From: Gemmata palustris | GTDB lineage: Bacteria; Planctomycetota; Planctomycetia; Gemmatales; Gemmataceae | Assembly (NCBI RefSeq): GCF_017939745.1 | Contig: NZ_JAGKQQ010000001.1 | Location: 4,712,001-4,776,000 of the forward strand | Length of the DNA: 64,000 nucleotides | Reading direction: 5' to 3' | Shown: positions 7,648-15,315 of the stretch, piece after piece | Numbering within the stretch: the first letter of the stretch is position 1 | How the letters are laid out: the number at the start of each line of letters is the position of its first letter | The notes under the pieces: generated by a model | What the model was told of the DNA's origin: nothing | The model's input: only the letters and a program-made list of their open reading frames with translations | Database searches by the model: none | Position numbers and translations under genes: made by a program

Positions 7648-8937
7648 ATGGCGATTGGAAAAGAAACTTTTCAGATTTTAAATTGTGCCCGGCTCGCGTC
7701 AATTACTCGTGGCGAGGAAGACAAGTCCGACCTGAGTGCGTGTGACCGGTTGGTACTCGGCACGCTCTCGGCACGGAGCATACCGACACTGGCGGCGCTC
7801 GCCCGAGCGGTGAATTATGACTGGTCTACGGTTCGGTCTTCCTTGAAAAAATTAGCTGCTGCCGGTGCAGTCGAAGATTTAAAAGTTATTTGCCTGCCCA
7901 CCGAAGTCTCGACCGACCGGGCGGGCAGACCACGTTGCGTGCCCGTGCCCGCTCTGGTGCAGGATAACGCAAAACTCAGCCCCAAAGCGAACCGCTTGCT
8001 CTGGCTGATTGTGTCTTTGTCCACGAAAGAGGGGTACTCCTGGGCAACCAAAAAGGCACTGCAGGGGATGCTCTCGACAAGTGCGGTATCCCTGCGCGAA
8101 GCAAAATCTGAACTTGAATCACTCAATTTAATAAGAGACAATATGGGCGATCTAGAGCCGCAAGAGGAAATCATTATGGCAATCAGTGACACCTGGGAAT
8201 CGCGAATCGAGGGCATGTCACCGACAGAACTGGCGAAGCGCGTGCGGTGGATCAAATCCTTTTTAGAATTCGCCGGTGAACGCAACCCGAGTACCAAACT
8301 TGCAATTGAAATTATTAAGAACCAGCCGAGCCGAAGAGAGTTCCAGACCGAAGTGCAGTTTGCTACGCGGTTCGGTTGGGTGCTGATTAAGGCAGCGAAA
8401 AAGGCACTGAAGGAAGAGCGAAGTGTAGCGGCGGCAGTGCTCGGACGGCTCAAGCGAATCGACCGGTACGATTGGCAGGCGGACGCGAAGCACCGCCCCA
8501 CGAACATTACTCCGCTCGAAGTGCTCGCCGAAGTCACCCCGCAGCACTCGCAGGACTGGCATCGTGCGGACAAGGCGTATTGGGCAAAGCAAGTCGCACT
8601 AGAGCAAGCGGAGATTGCTGAATGCCGGATGCCCAAACCAGTCGAACCTATAGTGCGCCCGTATCGCTGGACACGGGACAAGTGGGATGCCGTTTTCACT
8701 GCGGTGTTCACTGCTCTCAACGAGCGACCATTTAACACCACCGATTCAGTCGTGTGGTACTTGGCTCACCCGTCCATACGAATGAATCAGATCGCGACGA
8801 ATAAAGCCATTACGCATTTGAGACAGAAGGGCTTTACGGTTACCGACGACGACATCGCGGAAGCCCAACGGCAAGATGTCTGGATGCTCTGGGACGAGTG
8901 CAACCACAAGGTGAACCCCCACACTATGCGCAAGTGA
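7648..8937 (+). CDS. Double winged-helix protein, candidate replication initiator
   Basis: 429 residues. The first ~75 residues contain a winged helix (LVLGTLSARSIPTLAALARA, then WSTVRSSLKKLAAAGAV). A second follows at about 110-165 (LSPKANRLLWLIVSLSTK, VSLREAKSELESLNL). The rest is basic and helical without a recognised domain. Phage and plasmid replication proteins often have this tandem arrangement. The phased TGTAAT repeats and an operator-like palindrome lie upstream, and a strong terminator follows. Replication initiation is an inference; a transcriptional regulator is the main alternative. Confidence 0.6.
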   Translation: MAIGKETFQILNCARLASITRGEEDKSDLSACDRLVLGTLSARSIPTLAALARAVNYDWSTVRSSLKKLAAAGAVEDLKVICLPTEVSTDRAGRPRCVPVPALVQDNAKLSPKANRLLWLIVSLSTKEGYSWATKKALQGMLSTSAVSLREAKSELESLNLIRDNMGDLEPQEEIIMAISDTWESRIEGMSPTELAKRVRWIKSFLEFAGERNPSTKLAIEIIKNQPSRREFQTEVQFATRFGWVLIKAAKKALKEERSVAAAVLGRLKRIDRYDWQADAKHRPTNITPLEVLAEVTPQHSQDWHRADKAYWAKQVALEQAEIAECRMPKPVEPIVRPYRWTRDKWDAVFTAVFTALNERPFNTTDSVVWYLAHPSIRMNQIATNKAITHLRQKGFTVTDDDIAEAQRQDVWMLWDECNHKVNPHTMRK

Positions 8938-8960
8938 AGTGAGCGGTACGAAGTGACGAC

Positions 8961-8991
8961 AAAGGCCGGGGTAACCCCGGCCTTTCTCTTT
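8961..8991 (+). terminator. Rho-independent terminator
   Basis: Stem AAAGGCCGGGG / CCCCGGCCTTT with a TAA loop, followed by CTCTTT. It lies 23 bases after the winged-helix gene and just before the convergent gene ending at 8999. Confidence 0.85.
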
Positions 8992-8998
8992 ATGAAAA

Positions 8999-9415
8999 CT
9001 ATTTTCCGACCTTCGCGGGCGCATTTGAAATCGGTCGGTACTGGTAGAAGGGGTGCGAAACCCAGATCACTCGAATGGTAACGGTCTTTCCACCGGGGTA
9101 ATGCACTTCACCGTCTAGTCCCGACTTCCCACCCGCTACCCCTTCCTCAACCCCTTCGTCGGTGGTGATTTTGTACTCCCGCGACGGTTTCGCCACTAAA
9201 GTCAGGTTTGCCCGAATCGCACCAGCGGGCAGTTTGTCCGCAGCCTTCTCCAGTAATCGAAGCAGTGCGATCGCCTGAGTGGGTTCTTCGGGGTAGAGGA
9301 ACAATTGGGCATCATCCAAAATGATTTCCCAGAACTCACTAATGTCGCGCTTGAGTTGCTTCACATCGACCAGTTTGCGCAGTTCCGCACCGGTCATTTT
9401 TTCTGACTTGGGCAT
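8999..9415 (-). CDS. Hypothetical protein
   Basis: 138 residues, with GAGAGG before the ATG at 9415. The N-terminal 70 residues are helical and charged. The C-terminal half is beta-rich and includes a YPGGKTVTIRVIWV strand. No family recognised. It converges on the terminator at 8961. It is probably an accessory gene of the integrated element. Confidence 0.6.
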   Translation of the reverse strand: MPKSEKMTGAELRKLVDVKQLKRDISEFWEIILDDAQLFLYPEEPTQAIALLRLLEKAADKLPAGAIRANLTLVAKPSREYKITTDEGVEEGVAGGKSGLDGEVHYPGGKTVTIRVIWVSHPFYQYRPISNAPAKVGK

Positions 9416-9818
9416 CGGGCAAGCCTCTCGGAGTGATTGGGGACTGTCGGATCCTTACCCCTCTAATCACCGCCCCTTTCACGCTTTTTAATTTTCTTTA
9501 GTACGTCTCAAAACAGCACATTTTCTTGCGCAGCGCGTTCAATTTTGCACTTTGCCCCCTAAACCCTGCCCACCTACTGCCTGAAAACTATTCTCATTCT
9601 GACAAAAACCACCGCTTTCTCTCATTTCCGTCCGAAAAGCCGCAATTCACTGCAGAAAACTCCGATTTTCACCACTTTTTCCCTGAATTAACCCCTTCAA
9701 TACGCACTTTTTTGCTCAATTATGAATAAATTTCCGTTTCTCAGTTGACAACATGAATGATGTGTGCTATAATTGCTTTAGTAAAGAAGAATAAATTACA
9801 GAAAGGCTGGATCTTGAA
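9416..9818. other. 403-base gene-free, pyrimidine-rich region ending in a promoter
   Basis: The plus strand is strongly enriched in C and T, with repeated TTTTC and CCCCTT runs and almost no G between about 9480 and 9740. No credible gene is seen; a 67-codon open frame at 9526 has low-complexity composition and no ribosome-binding site. The right end carries the promoter of the next gene. Confidence 0.6.
9745..9773 (+). promoter_or_regulatory. Perfect extended sigma-70-type promoter
   Basis: TTGACA (9745-9750), a 17-base spacer and TATAAT (9768-9773), with an extended -10 (TGC just before TATAAT). Transcription should start near 9780, about 39 bases before the ATG at 9819. Every consensus element is exact. 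Confidence 0.85.
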
Positions 9819-10607
9819 ATGGCTCAGAAGACTAAGATTGAATGGACTGAAGAGTCCTGGAATCCGGTAAGGGGCTGTACGAAAATTAGCCCCGGATGCA
9901 CCCATTGTTACGCTGCGTCCATTGCCCACCGATTTAAGGGGGTAAAGGGCGGCGCCTACGAAGGCGGGTTCAAACTAAGACTTGTGCCAGAGCAACTGAA
10001 CGAGCCGCTCAAATGGACCAGACCAAAATTAGTGTTTGTGAATTCGATGAGTGACCTGTTCCATAAGGATGTTCCTGAAAACTATATTAAGAAAGTTTGC
10101 TGGGTAATGCAGAAAGCAAATTGCCATACCTTTCAGGTGCTAACCAAGCGATCGGAACGACTTCGGGATTTTTTGACTGAGAACCCTGAATACGCGAAAC
10201 TCGAAAATGTCTGGTGGGGGGTAAGTGTCGAGAACAAAAAGCACGGTCTACCGCGAATCGATCACCTCCGAGCAGCACCGGCAGCCACCAGATTCCTGTC
10301 TTGCGAACCACTTCTCGAAGACTTGGGCAAAATAAATTTAAGGGGCATCCACTGGGTAATCGCGGGTGGCGAGAGCGGACCGGGTGCGCGACCGATGGAA
10401 GCGGATTGGGCTAGATCGATCCGCCAACAGTGCGAAGCGAGCGGCTCGGATTTCTTTTTTAAGCAGTGGGGCGGGGTGAGAAAGGCAGGCACCGGGCGCA
10501 CCCTCGACGGGAAGATTTACGACGAAATGCCTCCGCGTATTGAGTTGCCTGTTTTGCGACTGAAGGAACGAACGAGACTGAAAAAAGAGTTGTGCGTATT
10601 GGAGTGA
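9819..10607 (+). CDS. Phage Gp37/Gp68 family protein (DUF5131)
   Basis: 262 residues. The N-terminus IEWTEESWNPVRGCTKISPG followed by CTHCYAAS gives the family's three-cysteine signature (C-x6-C-x2-C), reminiscent of radical SAM cluster sites. NSMSDLFH, LTKRSERL, WWGVSVE, LSCEPLLE and WVIAGGESGPGARP are further family motifs. Members are found in phages and mobile elements; the biochemical role is not established. In many genomes a three-Cys-motif partner gene (TcmP) is adjacent; none is visible here. The gene has a perfect promoter of its own. Confidence 0.9.
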   Translation: MAQKTKIEWTEESWNPVRGCTKISPGCTHCYAASIAHRFKGVKGGAYEGGFKLRLVPEQLNEPLKWTRPKLVFVNSMSDLFHKDVPENYIKKVCWVMQKANCHTFQVLTKRSERLRDFLTENPEYAKLENVWWGVSVENKKHGLPRIDHLRAAPAATRFLSCEPLLEDLGKINLRGIHWVIAGGESGPGARPMEADWARSIRQQCEASGSDFFFKQWGGVRKAGTGRTLDGKIYDEMPPRIELPVLRLKERTRLKKELCVLE

Positions 10608-10618
10608 GTTCCAAGCAA

Positions 10619-10644
10619 CCGGCCTTACCCTTGGGTAAGGCCGG
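10619..10644. terminator. 26-base perfect palindrome after the DUF5131 gene
   Basis: Twelve-base arms CCGGCCTTACCC / GGGTAAGGCCGG with a TT centre, 11 bases after the stop of the DUF5131 gene and just before the end of the convergent zinc-ribbon gene. There is no T-run. It probably stalls transcription from both sides. Confidence 0.6.
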
Positions 10645-10660
10645 GAGTGTTCCGCATGCT

Positions 10661-10876
10661 TCAATTTTGCAAATCGCCCGCAGGCGTGATGTGCAACCAC
10701 TTGCCGCACTTCGCGCACAAATAAATGCTCACTTGAGACTCGGTTTTGCTCATCGGCTTTTGCACGCGCGTTAAACGGGACGGTGCTTCACAGGAGGGGC
10801 ATGGCATGACTCCGCTTCCCAACGAGATCGACTTGTAAAAGCGCAGGTAGTCCGGTGGGGGCTTGCGAGCGGGCAT
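10661..10876 (-). CDS. Small zinc-ribbon protein
   Basis: 71 residues with two CxxC pairs (MPCPSCEAPS and LCAKCGKWLH) about 28 residues apart, which should bind one zinc. The spacing and position resemble small phage zinc-finger regulators such as the Ogr/Delta group, but the second pair differs (C-x2-C rather than C-x4-C), so only a zinc ribbon is claimed. No clear ribosome-binding site is seen before the ATG at 10876. Confidence 0.6.
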   Translation of the reverse strand: MPARKPPPDYLRFYKSISLGSGVMPCPSCEAPSRLTRVQKPMSKTESQVSIYLCAKCGKWLHITPAGDLQN

Positions 10877-10984
10877 GGGCGAGCGTCGGCTTAGGCTAGG
10901 CTTAGTACAAACGAGATACTACCAAGCGCCTGCGTTAACCTCACGCACTAATTTTATTTTCATACCTGAAGTCTGTTTCCGTCT

Positions 10985-12967
10985 TCACGACAGAAATTCC
11001 AGAGGCGAAACCAGCACCGTGTCATCCTCTTTGTCGCGCCGAACGAAGAGCGAAGTGCCCCGCACCTGGAAACTAAATTCTTCGCTCTCGTTCCCCCGCA
11101 CCAACCGCACCACTTCCCGCACCACCTCCGAACGCTCTTTCCCCTCGAAAACCAGAAGATCGAAGATTTGCGAATCAAACTCCAAAGTCTCGCCCGACCA
11201 CTTTTCACCTGCAGGAATCTCGACAGCAACCCAAGTGGTAGTCCCCACCATTCCGGGCACGCTCACCGGTAACACGCCTCTGAACGATTCAAACAAACTC
11301 CAGTTGTCCAATGTCCGCTTTTCCGTTTCCTGCCAGTTCAGTTCGTTGGGCATTTCTTCTTCACGAATCGAACCGACCGACCACGCTTCCTTTGCACGGT
11401 TGCCAGCTTGCTGGTGCAGAATCAAGCACACGCGCATCGCACCACCGACGAACCGCACGAACACATAAGCCATGCGGGTACGGCTGTGCCTCCCCTTCCC
11501 CACGATCAGAATTTTAATCGACTCGATAATTCTCAGGATTGCCGTCCGCACCCGCTTCCGCTGCTCTTCCGTTTCGGTCTGACCCGCAATCTTTTTGAAC
11601 TGCCCGAACGCTTCCGACATCGGCGAAGCCGCTAACCGCTGTGCGTCCGCCAACTCCTCTCCGATCTTCCGTTGCTTTTCGAGTTCGTTCGCGAGGGCGT
11701 TCCCAAGGGTAGCGGCGAGCACCGGACGCGCTTCAATCTGCGACTTTAAAATCAGTATCCCCTGCTCCACTTCTGTCAGCCGCCCCGCCAATACCTCGAC
11801 TTGCGTAGCGTCCTGACCGGGCATCACATCGGACGCCTTGAGTTCGACCAGTTGGGACAAAACCGCCTGCTCGAAAATCCGAGAGTTGAATGTCTTCCAA
11901 GTAGCACCTTCTTTGTCCCGCCCGGTCTTCATGTCCGTGGGGAAGATCTTCGGCGCTCGTCCCGGTTCGTGCCAGTAACTCATTCGACCGTCCGATGTCA
12001 CATCCCACAGCAACCCGGTGAACAAGTTAACGTGTTTGCTCCTTCGCCCCCGGTCGGAGGTGCGCCGCTTTTCGATCGCGTGTCGGGTCGCGTGCCACTG
12101 CTCCTCAGTGACCACCTGCGGGTAATAATTTTTGATTACCTCACCTTCGCGTTCGCGGTTGTTGTCGATCCACCGACCCTTGTGCGGTTGGTACTCTCCG
12201 AGCACATTCCGGTTTCTGAGGATGTTGTAAACCATCGGGTCAGCCCATGTCTTCGGAGGCATTTTCCGCCGACCCTCGCTGAACGGCTTCACTTCTTCAC
12301 CGTTCAGAATTTTGGTGATGGAGCGAAGGCTGTTGCCGGAAGACGCGAGTTTGAAAATCCGGCGAACGACCGCAGCCCGTTCCGTGTTCGCGACAATCTT
12401 CTCGTCTCGGTACTCGCACCAACCGGGAATCACCCCGCCGACCGGCTTCCCCTTCTCGCGGGCTTTCTTCCGCCGATCCTGCCACACATGGGCGCTGCGT
12501 GTGGACTTCATGTCCGATTCATTCTGTCCCCGAGCGAGCGTAATTATTAAACCAATCAGACCAAATGCGTCGGTCTTATCGTCAATGATTTGTTCGGGGG
12601 CGAGTTGCACTAGCCGAATGCCCGCGTTGATCAGTTCCATCAACGGCGGCAGGGCTAACCGCCAGTGGGCGCGGCTCAGTCGGTCGAATGATTCGCAGAT
12701 GAGGAACGAACCTGACTGCACCCGCTTGTTCCGAACCGCTTGAATGAAACCCGCCAGCGCGTGAACATCGGGGTTCACCAAATTCTGTCCCTTGGCGGAA
12801 GGCACACCCGCATCGGTCATGTGTAGCGATGCGTCGAGTTGGACTTTGTTCCGCTCGCACCACTGCTTCGCAAATTCCGTTTGGCGCTCCAGCGACCGCC
12901 CCTTCGCTTGCTCAGGAGAACTGAACCGCTTGTAGGAGTAACCCAGTGCCATTTTGGTTTCCTTCAT
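10985..12967 (-). CDS. Large serine recombinase (integrase) of the element
   Basis: 660 residues. The N-terminal resolvase domain (about 1-150) shows LGYSYKRFSSPEQAKGRSLE with the nucleophile serine, and ICESFDRLSRA. The recombinase domain follows (GVIPGWCEYRDE, RRIFKLASSGNSLRSI, WADPMVYNILRNRNVLGEY). The usual zinc ribbon after LFTGLL has lost its cysteines (LLWDVTSDGRMSYWH). A coiled coil and an unusual ~150-residue C-terminal extension come next. A second ATG at 12952 has a better-spaced AAGGAAACC and may be the real start. It probably integrates and excises the element; attachment DNA should lie in 12968-13128. Confidence 0.9.
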   Translation of the reverse strand: MKETKMALGYSYKRFSSPEQAKGRSLERQTEFAKQWCERNKVQLDASLHMTDAGVPSAKGQNLVNPDVHALAGFIQAVRNKRVQSGSFLICESFDRLSRAHWRLALPPLMELINAGIRLVQLAPEQIIDDKTDAFGLIGLIITLARGQNESDMKSTRSAHVWQDRRKKAREKGKPVGGVIPGWCEYRDEKIVANTERAAVVRRIFKLASSGNSLRSITKILNGEEVKPFSEGRRKMPPKTWADPMVYNILRNRNVLGEYQPHKGRWIDNNREREGEVIKNYYPQVVTEEQWHATRHAIEKRRTSDRGRRSKHVNLFTGLLWDVTSDGRMSYWHEPGRAPKIFPTDMKTGRDKEGATWKTFNSRIFEQAVLSQLVELKASDVMPGQDATQVEVLAGRLTEVEQGILILKSQIEARPVLAATLGNALANELEKQRKIGEELADAQRLAASPMSEAFGQFKKIAGQTETEEQRKRVRTAILRIIESIKILIVGKGRHSRTRMAYVFVRFVGGAMRVCLILHQQAGNRAKEAWSVGSIREEEMPNELNWQETEKRTLDNWSLFESFRGVLPVSVPGMVGTTTWVAVEIPAGEKWSGETLEFDSQIFDLLVFEGKERSEVVREVVRLVRGNESEEFSFQVRGTSLFVRRDKEDDTVLVSPLEFLS

Positions 12968-13439
12968 GGGGGAAACGATAACTCAAACGGAGATTGGAGC
13001 CAAGCACAAATCTCCGACCTAGTGAGTGGTTATTCTACGCAATGGCACGGAATTGAGCTGGAACAAATAGACACATATAACCACTATCGACCTCTCAAGA
13101 TGCGATAAGCCCTCACGAATGCGAGACCACCCGCTCGTTGACACTCGCGGTTCGCCATAGACTCCGGCGAACCGCGAGTGTCAACGAGCGGGTAAGGCGC
13201 CCTACTTGCATAAGCCGATGCACCCAACGACCCGGTCCCTGATTCCCGCACCAATCTTCACAGGGGAAGCGGTTCGCGGCTTCTCTTCACTGTGCCTACC
13301 AAACCGTTCAATCGTTCCAGATGCAAAGTATTCGTAACCCCGTCGCGGCGTGAAAATTGTTAAAATTCATGATTGACCTGAGTTGCGCGGTCGGCGATAA
13401 AACAATTTCGCTCCCTGTAATCATGGGGAAACCAAAAGC
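12968..13439. other. Gene-free right boundary of the integrated element
   Basis: The 472 bases upstream of the recombinase contain no gene. The first ~130 bases are AT-richer and likely hold the attachment half-site. A 65-base perfect palindrome follows (13129-13193). Base composition changes to chromosomal over this stretch, so the element boundary is probably between about 12,970 and 13,130. The other end is outside the window. Confidence 0.5.
13129..13193. repeat. Long palindromic repeat, copy 1
   Basis: Arms of 28 bases (13129-13156 and 13166-13193) are perfectly complementary around a 9-base loop (ATAGACTCC). A second copy at 60971-61038 has the same arms apart from one base pair that is G-C here and A-T there, changed on both sides. 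Confidence 0.95.
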
Positions 13440-13751
13440 ATGAAAAGGACGAGCACAGTCAACAGAACAGCCATTCGTAAAGCAGCGGAGGCATGTTCCG
13501 ATGCGTTGGAAACCTGGGAGCACGTCAAACCCGAACTGGCGCGGGCCGTGTACGAGGCGGGTAACCGAGACCTGATTTCCTTCCGCCACGCGATCCACAC
13601 CGCCCTGCAAGAGTGCAGGAGCAAGGTCCACTTCACCGGAAAAGACATTCTCGCCCTCTTCCGAAGAGTTGGCGGGAGACGCACCCAAAACCCGGAGGAA
13701 GCGGAACTGATCCGAAGAATCCGCGGGCGCTGTTCGGCGGACCGAGTTTAG
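13440..13751 (+). CDS. Small helical hypothetical protein
   Basis: 103 residues, basic and predicted all-helical (KAAEACSDALETWEHVKPEL, RHAIHTALQECRSKVHFTG). GGGGAAACC lies 6 bases before the ATG. No family recognised. It lies just outside the likely element boundary and has chromosomal base composition. The assignment rests on codon-like composition and the ribosome-binding site. Confidence 0.5.
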   Translation: MKRTSTVNRTAIRKAAEACSDALETWEHVKPELARAVYEAGNRDLISFRHAIHTALQECRSKVHFTGKDILALFRRVGGRRTQNPEEAELIRRIRGRCSADRV

Positions 13752-13956
13752 TCGCACAAGTCCCAACAGGTTCGTAAGCCCAAATCGTTGAAATCCGGAC
13801 CCGTGTTTGCCTCTCCCAAATAAACACGATCGCCGAGCGACCGATCCCATCTTTGTTACCAGCCCGCTTTGAAACTCGTTGCGCTCGACCGGGGTATTCC
13901 CCGTACCGTGCTACGCTTGTCAGTGCGTCTGGCTTGGCTTCTTCCGCGGAGCGACC

Positions 13957-15219
13957 GTGAACCCGCTTCTTCCACACTTCAATCGCCGTCACTTCCTCGC
14001 GACCGCGGGCGCATCTTCCCTCGCATGGCTGACGCCGCTGGGTACGGCACTGGCTCGCGCTGCGGAGAAGGAACGGGCGCCCGCGAAGTCGGTCATCGTG
14101 CTGTGGATGGGCGGCGGGCCGAGTCAACTGGAGACATTCGACCCGAAGTCGGGAACGGACATCGCCGCTGGCACAAAAGCCATCAACACCGCTGCGAAGG
14201 GTGTGCAACTCGCGCCCGGCCTCGAACAACTTGCGGACCAGATGCAGCATGTTGCTCTGGTGCGGTCGCTCTGGAGCAAAGAGGGCGACCACGAGCGCGG
14301 CACCTACGCACTGAAGACCGGCTACCGCCCCGACGCGACCGTAACGCACCCGTCGCTCGGGGCGATCGTGTGTCACGACCTGCCCAACAAAGGCGTCGAA
14401 ATCCCCCGGCACGTCTCCATCATGCCGAACGAGTGGCCCGCACGCGGAGGCGTACTCGGCGCGCAGTTCGATGCGTTCAAGGTGTACGATCCGAAGGACA
14501 GCGTGCCGGATGTGACGCCGCACGTTCCGCCGGCGCGCTTCGATCAGCGCCTCGAAGACCTGAAAGTGGTGGAAGAGGCGTTCGCGAAGGGACGCGGGAA
14601 GCGCGTCGAGGCGACCGGGCACCAAGACACGATGGACCGTGCCCGCAAGATGATGAGTTCGGACCAACTCAAAGCGTTCGACGTGTCGCGCGAGTCCGCG
14701 GCCACCCGCAAGGAATACGACGACACGGCGTTCGGTCGCGGGTGCTTGGCCGCCCGGCGGCTGATCGAAGTCGGCGTGCGGTGCGTCGAAGTCACGCTCG
14801 CGGGGTGGGACAGCCACGCGAACAATCACGAGATCACCACACGATTAAAGGGCGAACTCGATCCGGCGTTCGCGGCCCTGATCCGCGATCTCGCGAAGCG
14901 CGACTCACTGAAGGACACGATCGTGCTGTGCGTCGGCGAGTTCGGACGCACGCCGCAACTCAACGCGCTCGGGGGCCGCGACCACTGGCCGCACAACTTC
15001 ACCGCGGCGCTGGCCGGAGGAGGCATTAAGGGCGGCACGGTGGTGGGCGAAAGCGACCCGGCCGGCGGAAAGGAACCCGCGGACAAGCGCGCTGCGGCCG
15101 ACTTGCACGCGACCGTATTAAAAGCACTGGGCATCGACTGGGAGAAGACGTTCCGCAGCCCGATCGGGCGCACGTTCGCCCGCAGCGAGGGCAAGCCCAT
15201 CGGCGCGATCCTCAGTTGA
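13957..15219 (+). CDS. DUF1501 protein, Tat-exported sulfatase-like
   Basis: 420 residues from a GTG at 13957, preceded by GGAG; the frame is open further upstream but the Tat signal begins here (NRRHFLATAGASSLAWL). DUF1501 motifs: KSVIVLWMGGGPSQLETFDP, VALVRSLWSKEGDHERGTY, GWDSHANN, VGEFGRTPQ and GGRDHWPHNF. The fold is alkaline-phosphatase/sulfatase-like and the family is hugely expanded in planctomycetes beside PSCyt1/PSD1 genes. The substrate is unknown. The stop lies 96 bases before the PSCyt1/DUF1553 gene, consistent with an operon. Confidence 0.93.
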   Translation: MNPLLPHFNRRHFLATAGASSLAWLTPLGTALARAAEKERAPAKSVIVLWMGGGPSQLETFDPKSGTDIAAGTKAINTAAKGVQLAPGLEQLADQMQHVALVRSLWSKEGDHERGTYALKTGYRPDATVTHPSLGAIVCHDLPNKGVEIPRHVSIMPNEWPARGGVLGAQFDAFKVYDPKDSVPDVTPHVPPARFDQRLEDLKVVEEAFAKGRGKRVEATGHQDTMDRARKMMSSDQLKAFDVSRESAATRKEYDDTAFGRGCLAARRLIEVGVRCVEVTLAGWDSHANNHEITTRLKGELDPAFAALIRDLAKRDSLKDTIVLCVGEFGRTPQLNALGGRDHWPHNFTAALAGGGIKGGTVVGESDPAGGKEPADKRAAADLHATVLKALGIDWEKTFRSPIGRTFARSEGKPIGAILS

Positions 15220-15315
15220 CCGTGTGCCCCGCCCGCGCGGGGGTTCACCATTCGGCACGTCTCGGGTATACTGCGCACCACCCGCCCCGCTCTCCCACAC
15301 CCAATTCAAATCACG

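Noticed and set aside
9526..9729. 67-codon frame in the pyrimidine-rich tract
   Set aside because: Biased composition (Phe, Ser, Pro, Leu) explained by the C/T tract; no ribosome-binding site.
12968..13193. tRNA gene as integration site
   Set aside because: No cloverleaf or T-loop sequence was found at the element boundary; the prominent hairpin there is a dispersed repeat.
13633..14829. 398-codon minus-strand frame opposite the first DUF1501 gene
   Set aside because: Overlaps a gene with unmistakable motifs; the translation is low-complexity Arg/Val/His-rich.
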